Shown here piece after piece: positions 1 through 8,861 of a stretch of 64,000 nt of DNA. Numbering within the stretch: the first letter of the stretch is position 1; each line of letters begins with the position of its first letter. The stretch spans positions 53,436 through 117,435 of the forward strand of contig CANFSZ010000002.1 of NCBI GenBank assembly GCA_947449835.1. Direction: 5' to 3'. Made by a program: the position numbers and the translations under genes. The notes below the pieces were generated by a model that was not told where the DNA came from, made no database searches, and was given only the letters and a program-made list of their open reading frames with translations. Origin of the DNA: Opitutia bacterium. GTDB taxonomy: Bacteria; Verrucomicrobiota; Verrucomicrobiia; Opitutales; Opitutaceae.

Positions 1-350
1 GCGTCAAAACGCCGTCGCTCGAAACACTCACCGCCGGCCTGAGCGGCGGCAACCAGCAGAAAATCGCACTCGCCAAATGGCTCGCGCGCGATTGCGACGT
101 ACTCCTGATCGACGAGCCCACGCGCGGCGTCGACGTCGGCGCCAAAGCCGAGATTTACCAACTGCTCGACGAACTCGCCTGCGAGGGCAAGGCGTTGCTC
201 GTAGTGTCTTCGGAATTACCCGAATTGATCGGGCTTTGTAGGCGCATCATTGTGCTTCGCGCCGGCCACATCGCCGGTGAAGTCGCGCGCGCCGCCTTCA
301 GCGAAGCGACTTTGATGCAGTTAATGGCCGGCGTGCCTGACGCTGCTTAG
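1..350 (+). CDS. Sugar ABC transporter ATP-binding protein, C-terminal fragment
   Basis: Only the last ~115 codons are in the window, read in frame from base 3; the gene starts upstream. The fragment holds the end of a second nucleotide-binding domain: the signature LSGGNQQK, a Walker B stretch [15 protein letters not shown] and a switch region [19 protein letters not shown] in the signature and TRGVDVGAK after Walker B are typical of the double-domain ATPases of RbsA/XylG/MglA type, which energise periplasmic monosaccharide uptake. The sugar cannot be told from this piece. The reading frame ends normally with TAG, so it is truncated only by the window edge. Confidence 0.9.
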   Translation, partial: VKTPSLETLTAGLSGGNQQKIALAKWLARDCDVLLIDEPTRGVDVGAKAEIYQLLDELACEGKALLVVSSELPELIGLCRRIIVLRAGHIAGEVARAAFSEATLMQLMAGVPDAA

Positions 351-452
351 TTTTCCGTTAGGCGGATGCCGCGGACGCAGTCTCAGCTCCGAACAGCCAA
401 AGGACGCGGCTCGTCGGCCAATTTCTGCGCAGCGGACCGCGCAGCCCTGGCG

Positions 453-458
453 TATAAT
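453..458 (+). promoter_or_regulatory. Possible -10 box giving a leaderless transcript
   Basis: A perfect TATAAT lies six bases before the ATG of the stress-protein gene. Used as a -10 element, it would start transcription at or next to the A of the ATG. No good -35 hexamer is seen 16-18 bases upstream, so this is a suggestion only. Confidence 0.3.
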
Positions 459-464
459 AGCCGA

Positions 465-929
465 ATGAAAACCATCCTTACCCCGATTGATTTTTCCAGC
501 GTGAGCGACGCCGTGATCGACGCGGCCCGCGTCCTAGCCCGAGCCTGTGGCGGTCGCATCGTGATCATGAGTGTAGCGCAACCGCCCGTCATCACCAGCG
601 ACTATGGCCCGATGCTCGAAAACATTGGGGAGATCATAGCCGCGAGCGAAAAAACGATCGCCCGCCAACTCAAACACCTCGCCGCCAAAATCGAAAAGCC
701 CGACCTGCCAATTCAAACCGTGCAACTAACCGGAGCGCCAGCGCCCTTGATTTTGGAACAGGCTGAGAAAGAAAACGCGGATTACATTGTCATGGGTTCG
801 CATGGCCACACCGCGTTCTACGATCTACTCGTCGGTAGCACGACGCACCAAGTGCTCCGGAAATCCCCTTGTCCTGTCATGATCGTGCCTCCGCCAATTA
901 AAAAAGTAACCCACCGTAAATCCAAGTAA
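465..929 (+). CDS. Universal stress protein (UspA family)
   Basis: A 154-residue single-domain Usp protein. It opens with MKTILTPIDFSSVSDAV, the usual first beta strand and the Asp that contacts the nucleotide. Near the C terminus it has MGSHGHTAFYDLLVGS, which fits the G-2X-G-9X-G(S) ATP-binding signature, followed by SPCPVMIVPP. It therefore belongs to the ATP-binding Usp branch, cytoplasmic and probably dimeric. The frame stays open 33 codons upstream, but that stretch is not Usp-like. The chosen ATG gives the family's normal start and length. No Shine-Dalgarno is visible; a TATAAT sits just before the ATG. Confidence 0.92.
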   Translation: MKTILTPIDFSSVSDAVIDAARVLARACGGRIVIMSVAQPPVITSDYGPMLENIGEIIAASEKTIARQLKHLAAKIEKPDLPIQTVQLTGAPAPLILEQAEKENADYIVMGSHGHTAFYDLLVGSTTHQVLRKSPCPVMIVPPPIKKVTHRKSK

Positions 930-1079
930 GCCTTCCGCCTGCTCGACCTCGGCCGCGGCGCTAGTCTGGCCACGCCACATCGCATCGCCCCGCGCCCGAG
1001 CGAAACGAGCTGCGAAGAGGGTTGAATATTATCGTTTCGCGGAGTTGCCAACCGCGACGCGGCTCGCTCTGAGTTGGGC

Positions 1080-3824
1080 ATGCGTCTCCCCGCCGCCTCC
1101 ACCCCGCGTTTCACACTCAGCGCCGTGCTTCTGGCCGCGCTTGCCTTCACTAACGTCGCTCTCCGCGCGCAGGCGCCCGCCGCCGCGACCCCGGTGCCCT
1201 CTGCGCCGTTGCCCGACGTCGTCCCGCTGAATCTTTTCAATGTCCCCGAGGGTTTCGAAGTAACTCTATGGGCCAAGACCCCCATGGTGCGCAACCCCAC
1301 CAATATGGACATCGATGCCCAGGGCCGCATCTGGATCACCGAGGGTGTTAACTACCGCAAGCACGAGGGCCGCGACAAACTCGGCGACCGCATCACCGTC
1401 CTCACCGACACCAACGGCGACGGCCGCGCCGATGCCACGCACACCTTCGTCCAAGAGCCCGGGCTCGTCGCCCCGCTCGGCATGTCCGTCATCGACAACC
1501 GCATCTTCGTCTCCAACGCGCCCGACCTCATCGTCTACACCGACGTGGACCGCGACGGAAAATTCAACCCCGCCATCGATAAACGCGACGTGCTCCTCAC
1601 CGGCTTCAACGGCCGCAACCACGACCACTCGCTGCATTCCGTGACGTTCGGCCCCGATGGCCTGCTTTATTTCTCCCAAGGCAACTGCGGCGCGATGTTC
1701 ACCGACCGCTCTGGCCAGACCTTCCGCGTCGGCAGCCCCTATGACCCCGTCAACAGCGGCGGCGCTGGCGCCGTCTTCGGTTGGCGCCCACCCGAGATCG
1801 CCGGCGCGAAGAGCGACGACGGCCACGTTTACGTCGGCGGCTTCACCGTTCGCATGCAGCCCGACGGCACCAAGGTCGAAATCATCGGCCAAAATTACCG
1901 CAACAGCTACGAGCAGACGATCACCTCCTTCGGCGACGTCTTCCAAAACGACAACGACGATCCGCCCGCCTGCCGCACTACGTTCCTCATCGAATACGGC
2001 AACCTCGGCTTCGCCTCCCGCGACGGCAAACGCACGTGGAACGCCGACAAACGCCCCGGCCAAAACGTCCCTACCGCCGAGTGGCGCCAAGATGATCCAT
2101 TCACCATCCCCTCCGGCGACGTCTACGGCGGCGGCTCGCCCACCGGCATCGTCAGCTACGAAGGCGACGCGTTCGGCGAAAAATGGCGCGGCGCACTCTT
2201 CAGCTGCGAACCTGGCCGCAACACCGTCTTCGGCTACTTTCCCAAAACCCAAGGTGCCGGCTACGCGCTCGATCGTTTTGATTTCGTGACCACCAACGTC
2301 GAAAAAAAGTTCGAAGGCGTAGACTTTAAAGGCGGCGCCAACTCCATCACCGGTGAAATTAAAACGTATTTCCGCCCCTCCGATGTCACCGTCGGTCCCG
2401 ATGGCGCGATCTACGTTGCCGATTGGTTCGACCCACGCGTCGGCGGGCACCAAGATCTCGACGACCAGACAGTCGGCGCCATCTACCGCATCGCGCCTAA
2501 GGGCTTCAAATCGGTCATCCCGAAGTTCGACCTCAACACCACCGAGGGCCAAATCACCGCGCTGAAAAACCCTTCCATTAACGTCCGCGCCTCCGGCTTC
2601 ATCCGCCTCAAAGCCCAAGGCGCCGCCGCCGTGCCTGCGGTCACCGCGCTGCTGGCGGACGCCAATCCTTTCATCCGCGCCCGCGCCATTTACCTGCTCG
2701 CGCAACTCGGTGCCACCGGCGTCGCCACCGTGGAAAAACAACTCGCGTCCGCCGACGCCCAAACGCGCGTCGTCGCCTACCGCGCCCTCCGCCGCGCTGG
2801 CCAACCCTACCTCGCGCACGCCGCCAAACTCGCCACCGACGCCTCCGCCGCCGTGCGCCGCGAAGTCGCCACGTCGCTCCGCGATGTGCCGTTCGCCGCT
2901 GCCCGCGACATCCTCCTCGCCCTCGCGCGGGGTTACGACGGCTACGATCGTTCCTACCTCGCCGCTTGGGGCATCGGCGCCACCGAAAAAGAAGCCGATC
3001 TCTACGCCGCCATGGCCGCCGCGCAGACTGAAAAAGATCCGCTCAAATGGACCCCCGCTTACGCTCAACTCGTTTGGCGCCTCACCCCCGCCGACGCCGC
3101 GCCGGCCTTCGCCGCTCGCGCCGCAGCCAACACATTGTCCGACGATGAACGCCTCGCCGCGACCACGGCCCTCGGCTACATACCGACGAAGACCGCCGCC
3201 TTTGCCGTCCTTGACCTCGCTCAAAAAGCCACCGGCAAAGTCCAGACCGCCGCCCTCTGGTGGACGCTCAATTACAAAGACTCCCGTTGGGCCGCCCATG
3301 GCCTCAACGCCGAACTTAAATCCCGCGGGCTATACGATCCGGAGAAAGTTAAAATCACCGCCAGCGTCATCGAACCCCAGCCCCCGACCAAGCTCCCCAG
3401 CGTCGCGCAGCTCGCCCTCCTCAAAGGCGACGCTACGCGCGGCGCCGGCCTCTCCGCCAGTTGTCTCATGTGCCATCGCATTGGCGACCAAGGCGCCGAA
3501 TACGCGCCCAATCTCACCGGCTTTGCCAGCCGCCAGACCACCGAAGTCGTCATCAACTCCATCGTTAATCCTTCGAGCGACATCGCCCACGGCTACGAAG
3601 GCACCGAGTTCCTGCTCAAAGACGGCACGATCATCCACGGCCTAGCTCTGACCTCCGGCGACCCCGCAGTCGTTCAAACCATGGGCGGCGGCACCCAGAT
3701 GATTCCGGCGGAAAAAATCAAATCCCGCAAACGTCTCACCCGTTCCCTGATGATGAGTGCGGAGCAACTCGGCCTCGGTGCGCAAGAAGTCGCCGACGTC
3801 GTCGCCTACTTGAAAACGAAGTAA
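1080..3824 (+). CDS. Secreted propeller/HEAT/cytochrome c dehydrogenase of PVC type
   Basis: A 914-residue exported protein. The ATG at 1080 gives a signal peptide with a clear hydrophobic core ending near LRAQA; a TTG two codons earlier is the alternative. Residues ~40-480 are a PQQ/glucose-dehydrogenase-like beta-propeller with repeated 'GPDGxxY' turns (FGPDGLLYFSQGN, VGPDGAIYVADWFDP). Residues ~490-740 are alanine-rich HEAT-like helical repeats. The end is a c-type cytochrome domain with CLMCH at residues 795-799 and a late methionine pair that could supply the distal ligand. This order is typical of the membrane-bound dehydrogenase family common in Planctomycetes and Verrucomicrobia. Substrate is unknown; electrons probably leave through the haem. 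The gene is followed by a terminator and appears monocistronic. Confidence 0.88.
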   Translation: MRLPAASTPRFTLSAVLLAALAFTNVALRAQAPAAATPVPSAPLPDVVPLNLFNVPEGFEVTLWAKTPMVRNPTNMDIDAQGRIWITEGVNYRKHEGRDKLGDRITVLTDTNGDGRADATHTFVQEPGLVAPLGMSVIDNRIFVSNAPDLIVYTDVDRDGKFNPAIDKRDVLLTGFNGRNHDHSLHSVTFGPDGLLYFSQGNCGAMFTDRSGQTFRVGSPYDPVNSGGAGAVFGWRPPEIAGAKSDDGHVYVGGFTVRMQPDGTKVEIIGQNYRNSYEQTITSFGDVFQNDNDDPPACRTTFLIEYGNLGFASRDGKRTWNADKRPGQNVPTAEWRQDDPFTIPSGDVYGGGSPTGIVSYEGDAFGEKWRGALFSCEPGRNTVFGYFPKTQGAGYALDRFDFVTTNVEKKFEGVDFKGGANSITGEIKTYFRPSDVTVGPDGAIYVADWFDPRVGGHQDLDDQTVGAIYRIAPKGFKSVIPKFDLNTTEGQITALKNPSINVRASGFIRLKAQGAAAVPAVTALLADANPFIRARAIYLLAQLGATGVATVEKQLASADAQTRVVAYRALRRAGQPYLAHAAKLATDASAAVRREVATSLRDVPFAAARDILLALARGYDGYDRSYLAAWGIGATEKEADLYAAMAAAQTEKDPLKWTPAYAQLVWRLTPADAAPAFAARAAANTLSDDERLAATTALGYIPTKTAAFAVLDLAQKATGKVQTAALWWTLNYKDSRWAAHGLNAELKSRGLYDPEKVKITASVIEPQPPTKLPSVAQLALLKGDATRGAGLSASCLMCHRIGDQGAEYAPNLTGFASRQTTEVVINSIVNPSSDIAHGYEGTEFLLKDGTIIHGLALTSGDPAVVQTMGGGTQMIPAEKIKSRKRLTRSLMMSAEQLGLGAQEVADVVAYLKTK

Positions 3825-3871
3825 CTCGGATAATTTCGCGGACTCGCTCAACCGCGCGCCGCTCAACCTTC

Positions 3872-3898
3872 AGCCCCGACCATGAGTCGGGGCTTTTT
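3872..3898 (+). terminator. Rho-independent terminator of the dehydrogenase gene
   Basis: Nine-base stem (3872-3880 with 3886-3894), five-base loop CATGA and a run of T from 3894. An ATG sits in its loop, in frame with the next gene but an unlikely start. Confidence 0.88.
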
Positions 3899-3995
3899 CA
3901 TGCCCGCAGCTCAAAATCGGGCATCTCCGCGTTCGCTTTTTTCGATAACGTTTGTTAGAAAAAAGCCCCGTTCGCCGCCACAACGCCAACTCGCC

Positions 3996-6900
3996 GTGAG
4001 CTCCACTTTCTTCCGCCTTCTAATCGCCGCGCTTCTTATGCCGCTGGGCGCCGCCCGAGCCACGACCACGCCGTCCGCGCCACCCGAAGGTTTCACCGCC
4101 AAAGAACTCGCCCAAGGCCACACTGATGGATCCCTCCTCGCCTTGCCCCGCGCCCTCCATCGCGTCGGCGCCGATGCCGCCGAGAACCTTGAAGGCCGCC
4201 GTCTCATCCGAAAATTTTCTCGTTTCAACGACCTTCGCGTCCTCGCTCCTGCCGCCGGCGAAACCACCACCGAAGCCATTACCCGCCTCCGCGCCACCGG
4301 GCGCTACGAATTCGTCGAGCCCGATTACCTCCTCCACGTCGACACCACCCCCAACGACGCCCGCTTCGCCACCCAGTGGTCCCTCGCCAACACCGGCCAA
4401 ACCAACGGCGTCATCGGCGCCGATATTTCCGCTCTCGCTGCTTGGGACACGCTCGCCGACGCCTCTTCCGTCATCGTCGCCGTCATCGATTCTGGCGCCC
4501 GCCTCACCCACGCCGACCTTGCTCCTAATCTCTGGCGCAATCCCGCCCCCACCATCGGCGACCTCAACGGCATCCGCGCCACTAGCGCCCGCGGCACCAT
4601 CACCAGCGGCGATCCCACCGACGACGAAGGCCACGGCTCCCACGTCGCCGGCATCATCGGCGCTGTCGGCAACAACGGCACCGCCGGCGCCGGCCTCACG
4701 GGCGTCGCCTGGAAAATCCAGATCATGCCGCTCAAGTTCATCACCTCCGCCGGCACCGGCTCCACCTCCGATGCCGTCGCCTGCATCGACTACGCCATCG
4801 CCCACGGTGCCTCCATCATCAATGCCTCGTACGGCGAATCCGCCGGCAACTTCTCGCAATCCCAGTACCTAGCCATCCGCCGCGCCCGCGACGCCGGCCT
4901 CATCTTCGTCGCCGCCGCCGGCAACGAAACCACCAACCTCGACCTCTCGCCTCACTACCCCGCCAGCTACAACCTCGACAACGTCATCGCCATCGGCGCC
5001 TCCGCCCGCCGCGATGAAGCTGCCGCCTATTCCAACTACGGCGCGACCGTCGAACTTTTCGCCCCCGGCTCCGAAATCCTTTCCCTCGGTTACACCTCCG
5101 ACGCCGCCTCCGCCACGCTCAGCGGTACCTCCATGGCTGCGCCCCACATCACCGGCGCTCTCGCCCTCCTCAAAGCCCGCTTCCCCGCCGATTCGCCCCG
5201 CCAACTCATCAACCGTCTCCTCCGCTCCGTAGATCGTCCCGCCACTCTCGTCGGCAAATCCCAGACCAACGGCCGCCTCAACCTCGCCCGCGCCCTCACT
5301 TCCACCGACAACCGCCCATTCAACGACGACTTCGCCTCCCGCGCCGTCCTCACCTTAGACAACATCACTGCCCGGGCCGCCAACCCCGGCGCCACCCGCG
5401 AGACCGACGAGCCGCTCCCCGCCGGACTCGCCAATGGCTCCGGTTCCCTCTGGTGGCAATGGTCCACCACCGTCGGCGGCACCGTCTCCATCAGCACCAC
5501 GGCCGACACCACCTACGACACCGTCCTCGCCGTCTACACCGGCTCGACCCTCGCCACGCTTACCCCCGTCGCCGCCAATGACGACGCCCCCGGCGGTACC
5601 AGCACCAACAGCCGCGTCACGTTCACCGCCCTTCCCGGCGTGAATTACCAAATCGCCATCGAAGGCAAAAACGGCGCCACCGGCTTTGCCGTGCTCGACA
5701 TCGCCACCATCCCCGCCAACGACGCCTTCGCCAACGCCCTCACCCTCACCGGCCCCACCGCCCTTATCGTCACCACCAACAAAGGCGCCTCCCGCGAAGC
5801 CGGCGAACCCCGCATCCTCAACAACGCCGGCGGCACTTCTCTCTGGTATCAATGGACCGCCCCCACCACCGGCCGCTACCAGTTCGCCGTCTACAGCAAC
5901 GACGTCGACCCCTTCCTCGCCGTCTACACCGGCTCCACACTCTCCAACCTCACCCTCGTCGCCGCCAACGACAGCGACCGCTCCGACTCCGCCAACACCT
6001 CCGCCCTCGTCACCGTCGAAGCCACCGCCGGCGTCACCTACCGCATCGCCGTCGACGCCAAATCCGGCGCCGGCGCCCTCACGCTCACGCTCAACGACTC
6101 CCTCTGGCAGGCCGCCGCCACCGACAGCGTGACGCCTTCACCCACCGTCGCCCCCGACGGCACCGTCTACGCCGGTAGCGCCGATAAAATCCTCTACGCC
6201 TTCAACCCCGACGGTTCCCAAAAATGGGCCTACCTCACCACCGGCACCCTCGACAGCGCCTCCGCCGCCCTCGGCGCGGACGGCACCCTCTACGTCGGTT
6301 CCAACGACAGCATCGTCTACGCCCTCAAACCCGACGGCACCCTCCTCTGGTCCCAATCCCTCGACCCCGCCACCCGCCCCGGCGCCTCCAACTCCATCGC
6401 CCTTGCCGCCGATGGCACCCTCTACCTCAAAGCCTCCGACGGCTACGTCTACGCTCTCAATCCCACCGACGGCTCCCGCAAATGGCGCGCCTACATCAAC
6501 GCCCCCGATGGCTCGCACTACGGCAGCCCCAGCGTCGCCGCCGACGGTACGATTTATTGCGGCTCCTCCGACAACAGCCTCTACGCCCTCAACCCCGACG
6601 GCTCCAAAAAATGGACCTTCGTCCCCGCCACCGCCGACGGCGGCATCTATTCCCCGCCCGCCATCGACGCCACCGGCAACCTCTATTTCACCACCCTCAC
6701 CGGTGCCATCTACTCCGTCACGGCCAACGGCACCCAGCGCTGGCGCTTCGCCTCGGGCGGTAACTGTTCGTCTTCGCCGGCCCTGAGCGCCGACGGCGCC
6801 ACGCTCTACTACGGCGGCTACGACAAAAAACTCTACGCCCTCTCCACCGCCACCGGCGCCCTCCGTTGGACCGCTCCGCTCGGCGACGAAGTCCGCGCGA

Positions 6901-8213
6901 GCTCCCCCGCCATCGACGCCAACGGCGTCATCTACATCGGTTGCTACGATAAAAAACTCTACGCCATCAACCCCGATGGCTCCCTCAAACGCACGTGGGC
7001 CACCGCTGAATTCATCCGCTCCTCCCCCGCCATCGCCGGCACCACGCTCTATGTCGGCAGCAACGACCACAAACTCTACGCCATCAACCTCGGCGTCTCC
7101 GCCGCCGGCGGCCCCTGGCCTCAATACCGCGCCAACGCCCGCCGCCTCGGCCGCGCCGTCACCGAATCCCTCGCCATCACCGCCGAACCCAGCCCCGTCG
7201 TCGCCACGGCGGGTACCTCGGCCAGTTTCAGCGTCACCGCCACCGGCACCGGCCCACTCGCCTACCAATGGTTCAAAGCCGGGGTCGCCCTCACCGGCGC
7301 TACCAACGCCACCCTCGATTTACCCGCCGTCACTAGCGCCCAAGCCGGCAGCTACACCGTCCGCATCACCGGCCCCCAAGGCAGCCTCAGCAGCGCCGGC
7401 GCGCTCCTCACCGTCAACGCCGCCCCTACCGGCCTCACCAGCCGCCTCAGCAATGTCTCCGTTCGCACCGCCCTCGCCGCCGACCAGATCCTCATCGTCG
7501 GCCTCACCATGACGGGCGGGAAAAAAGACCTCCTCCTCCGCGCCGCCGGGCCATCCCTTAGCACCTTCGGCGTCCCCAACCCGATGCCCGACCCGAAACT
7601 CGCCCTCTACAACGGCGCCACCAACACCGCCACCAACGACAACTGGGGCGGCGACTCCGTCGTCCTCGCGGCCAACGCCGCGCAAGGCGCCTTCCCGTTT
7701 CTCGCCACCACCAGCCTCGACGCGGCCCTCGTCGCCAACATCGAAGGCGGCCGCACCGTACAAGTCTCCGGCCCCACCGCCGGCACGGTCATCGTCGAAG
7801 CCTACGACGCCGGCACCGGCAACACCACCCGCCTCACCAACCTCTCCGCCCGCAACCAAGTCGGCACCGGCGCCAACATCCTCATCGCCGGCTTCACCCT
7901 CACGGGCTCGGGCACCAAAACCGTTCTCATCCGCGCCGTCGGCCCGGGCCTCACTCGCTTCGGCGTGAGCAACACCCTCGCCGATCCTCAACTCGTACTT
8001 TTTAATTCCTCCTCGGAAAAAATCGCCGAGAACGACACGTGGTCGTCCGCGCTCACGTCGACGTTCTCCACCGTCGGCGCCTTCGGTCTCACCGCCAGCA
8101 GCAAAGACGCCGCGCTCCTCGTGACGCTCGCCCCCGGCGGCTACACCGTCCAAGTCTCCGGCGCCAACGCCACCACCGGCCAAGCCATCATTGAGATTTA
8201 CGAAGTCCCGTAA
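3996..8213 (+). CDS. Secreted subtilisin-like protease fused to PPC, PQQ-propeller, Ig and tandem tail domains
   Basis: From the GTG at 3996 the protein has 1405 residues and a clean signal peptide (STFFRLLIAALLMPLGAARA). In-frame ATGs at 3882 and 3900 are less likely because the first lies inside a terminator loop. An I9-like propeptide is followed by an S8 catalytic domain with Asp165 (VIDSG), His213 (GHGSHVAG) and Ser379 (SGTSMAAPH), so the triad is complete. Next come two PPC-like beta domains (~447-567, ~575-702, each with DTVLAVYTGS/DPFLAVYTGS). Then follow a PQQ-like propeller (~707-1045) with repeated 'LYALNPDGSxKW' blades and an Ig-like domain (~1057-1142, YQWFKAG). The end is two copies of a ~125-residue beta-rich unit carrying LLLRAAGPSL / VLIRAVGPGL. 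Function beyond proteolysis outside the cytoplasm is unknown; the tail may bind the cell surface. Confidence 0.85.
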   Translation: MSSTFFRLLIAALLMPLGAARATTTPSAPPEGFTAKELAQGHTDGSLLALPRALHRVGADAAENLEGRRLIRKFSRFNDLRVLAPAAGETTTEAITRLRATGRYEFVEPDYLLHVDTTPNDARFATQWSLANTGQTNGVIGADISALAAWDTLADASSVIVAVIDSGARLTHADLAPNLWRNPAPTIGDLNGIRATSARGTITSGDPTDDEGHGSHVAGIIGAVGNNGTAGAGLTGVAWKIQIMPLKFITSAGTGSTSDAVACIDYAIAHGASIINASYGESAGNFSQSQYLAIRRARDAGLIFVAAAGNETTNLDLSPHYPASYNLDNVIAIGASARRDEAAAYSNYGATVELFAPGSEILSLGYTSDAASATLSGTSMAAPHITGALALLKARFPADSPRQLINRLLRSVDRPATLVGKSQTNGRLNLARALTSTDNRPFNDDFASRAVLTLDNITARAANPGATRETDEPLPAGLANGSGSLWWQWSTTVGGTVSISTTADTTYDTVLAVYTGSTLATLTPVAANDDAPGGTSTNSRVTFTALPGVNYQIAIEGKNGATGFAVLDIATIPANDAFANALTLTGPTALIVTTNKGASREAGEPRILNNAGGTSLWYQWTAPTTGRYQFAVYSNDVDPFLAVYTGSTLSNLTLVAANDSDRSDSANTSALVTVEATAGVTYRIAVDAKSGAGALTLTLNDSLWQAAATDSVTPSPTVAPDGTVYAGSADKILYAFNPDGSQKWAYLTTGTLDSASAALGADGTLYVGSNDSIVYALKPDGTLLWSQSLDPATRPGASNSIALAADGTLYLKASDGYVYALNPTDGSRKWRAYINAPDGSHYGSPSVAADGTIYCGSSDNSLYALNPDGSKKWTFVPATADGGIYSPPAIDATGNLYFTTLTGAIYSVTANGTQRWRFASGGNCSSSPALSADGATLYYGGYDKKLYALSTATGALRWTAPLGDEVRASSPAIDANGVIYIGCYDKKLYAINPDGSLKRTWATAEFIRSSPAIAGTTLYVGSNDHKLYAINLGVSAAGGPWPQYRANARRLGRAVTESLAITAEPSPVVATAGTSASFSVTATGTGPLAYQWFKAGVALTGATNATLDLPAVTSAQAGSYTVRITGPQGSLSSAGALLTVNAAPTGLTSRLSNVSVRTALAADQILIVGLTMTGGKKDLLLRAAGPSLSTFGVPNPMPDPKLALYNGATNTATNDNWGGDSVVLAANAAQGAFPFLATTSLDAALVANIEGGRTVQVSGPTAGTVIVEAYDAGTGNTTRLTNLSARNQVGTGANILIAGFTLTGSGTKTVLIRAVGPGLTRFGVSNTLADPQLVLFNSSSEKIAENDTWSSALTSTFSTVGAFGLTASSKDAALLVTLAPGGYTVQVSGANATTGQAIIEIYEVP

Positions 8214-8284
8214 CTTCTGCGAATCACTCCGCTCGCTCCGCTTTCGGGCTTTACCGGCTTTGCCCGCGCCGCCTCAATCGTAAC

Positions 8285-8836
8285 GTGGCTACGCCCAAAA
8301 CCATCGGCGCCGATGATATTCACGCCGCCATTCACCAAATCGCTGCGTCCATCGCCGAACGCCATCGCGCCGGCGATCGCCTGATCCTTCTCGGCATCGC
8401 CAACGGCGGCATCCCTCTCGCCCTTCGCATCACCGCCCGCCTCGCCCAGCTCAGCCCGCGGCTCGCCGCCAAATCCGGCTCCATCGACATCTCGTTTCAC
8501 CGCGACGACATCGGCCGCAATCCCATCCCGAAAGAATTTACGCCCACCGTTCTGCCCGCCGACGTCAACGGCGCCCGCGTCATTCTCGTCGACGACGTCC
8601 TCTTCTCCGGTCGCACGGTCAAAGCCGCACTCGACGAGCTCTTCGATCACGGCCGCCCCGCCAAAGTCGAACTCGCCGTCCTCGTCGATCGCGGCCACCA
8701 CCTCATGCCCGTCGCCGCCGATTACGTCGGGCTCCACCTCACCACCACCGCGGCCGAAAAAGTCGTCGTCCTCCTCGACGAAACCACCCCGAAGCGCGAC
8801 CGCATCACCGTCCGCCCCGCCGTCGCGGTGAACTGA
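8285..8836 (+). CDS. pyrR: PyrR, pyrimidine operon regulator / uracil phosphoribosyltransferase
   Basis: A 183-residue type I phosphoribosyltransferase. The PRPP-binding loop is VILVDDVLFSGRTV, and the N-terminal LILLGIANGGIPLALRI is the PyrR pattern. PyrR converts uracil plus PRPP to UMP. In many bacteria it also binds pyr mRNA leaders when UMP is high. The start is GTG, shortly after the protease gene. It heads pyrR-pyrB-pyrC, with 25 and 37 bases between the genes, so an operon is very likely. I could not find a classical PyrR-binding loop or attenuator in the 71 bases before it, so an RNA-binding role here is unproven. Confidence 0.93.
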   Translation: MATPKTIGADDIHAAIHQIAASIAERHRAGDRLILLGIANGGIPLALRITARLAQLSPRLAAKSGSIDISFHRDDIGRNPIPKEFTPTVLPADVNGARVILVDDVLFSGRTVKAALDELFDHGRPAKVELAVLVDRGHHLMPVAADYVGLHLTTTAAEKVVVLLDETTPKRDRITVRPAVAVN

Positions 8837-8861
8837 TTTTCTTTCCTATAATTTTCCTCCC

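Noticed and set aside
1266..3299. 677-codon open frame on the minus strand across the dehydrogenase gene
   Set aside because: It runs opposite a gene with a full signal peptide, propeller and haem motif. Its product is low-complexity Gly/Ala/Val/Asp typical of a G+C-rich antisense shadow.
4020..7268. Long antisense frames across the protease gene (4020-4859 and 6138-7268)
   Set aside because: Composition is Gly/Val/Ala/Asp-rich without motifs; they mirror the third-position C bias of the protease gene.
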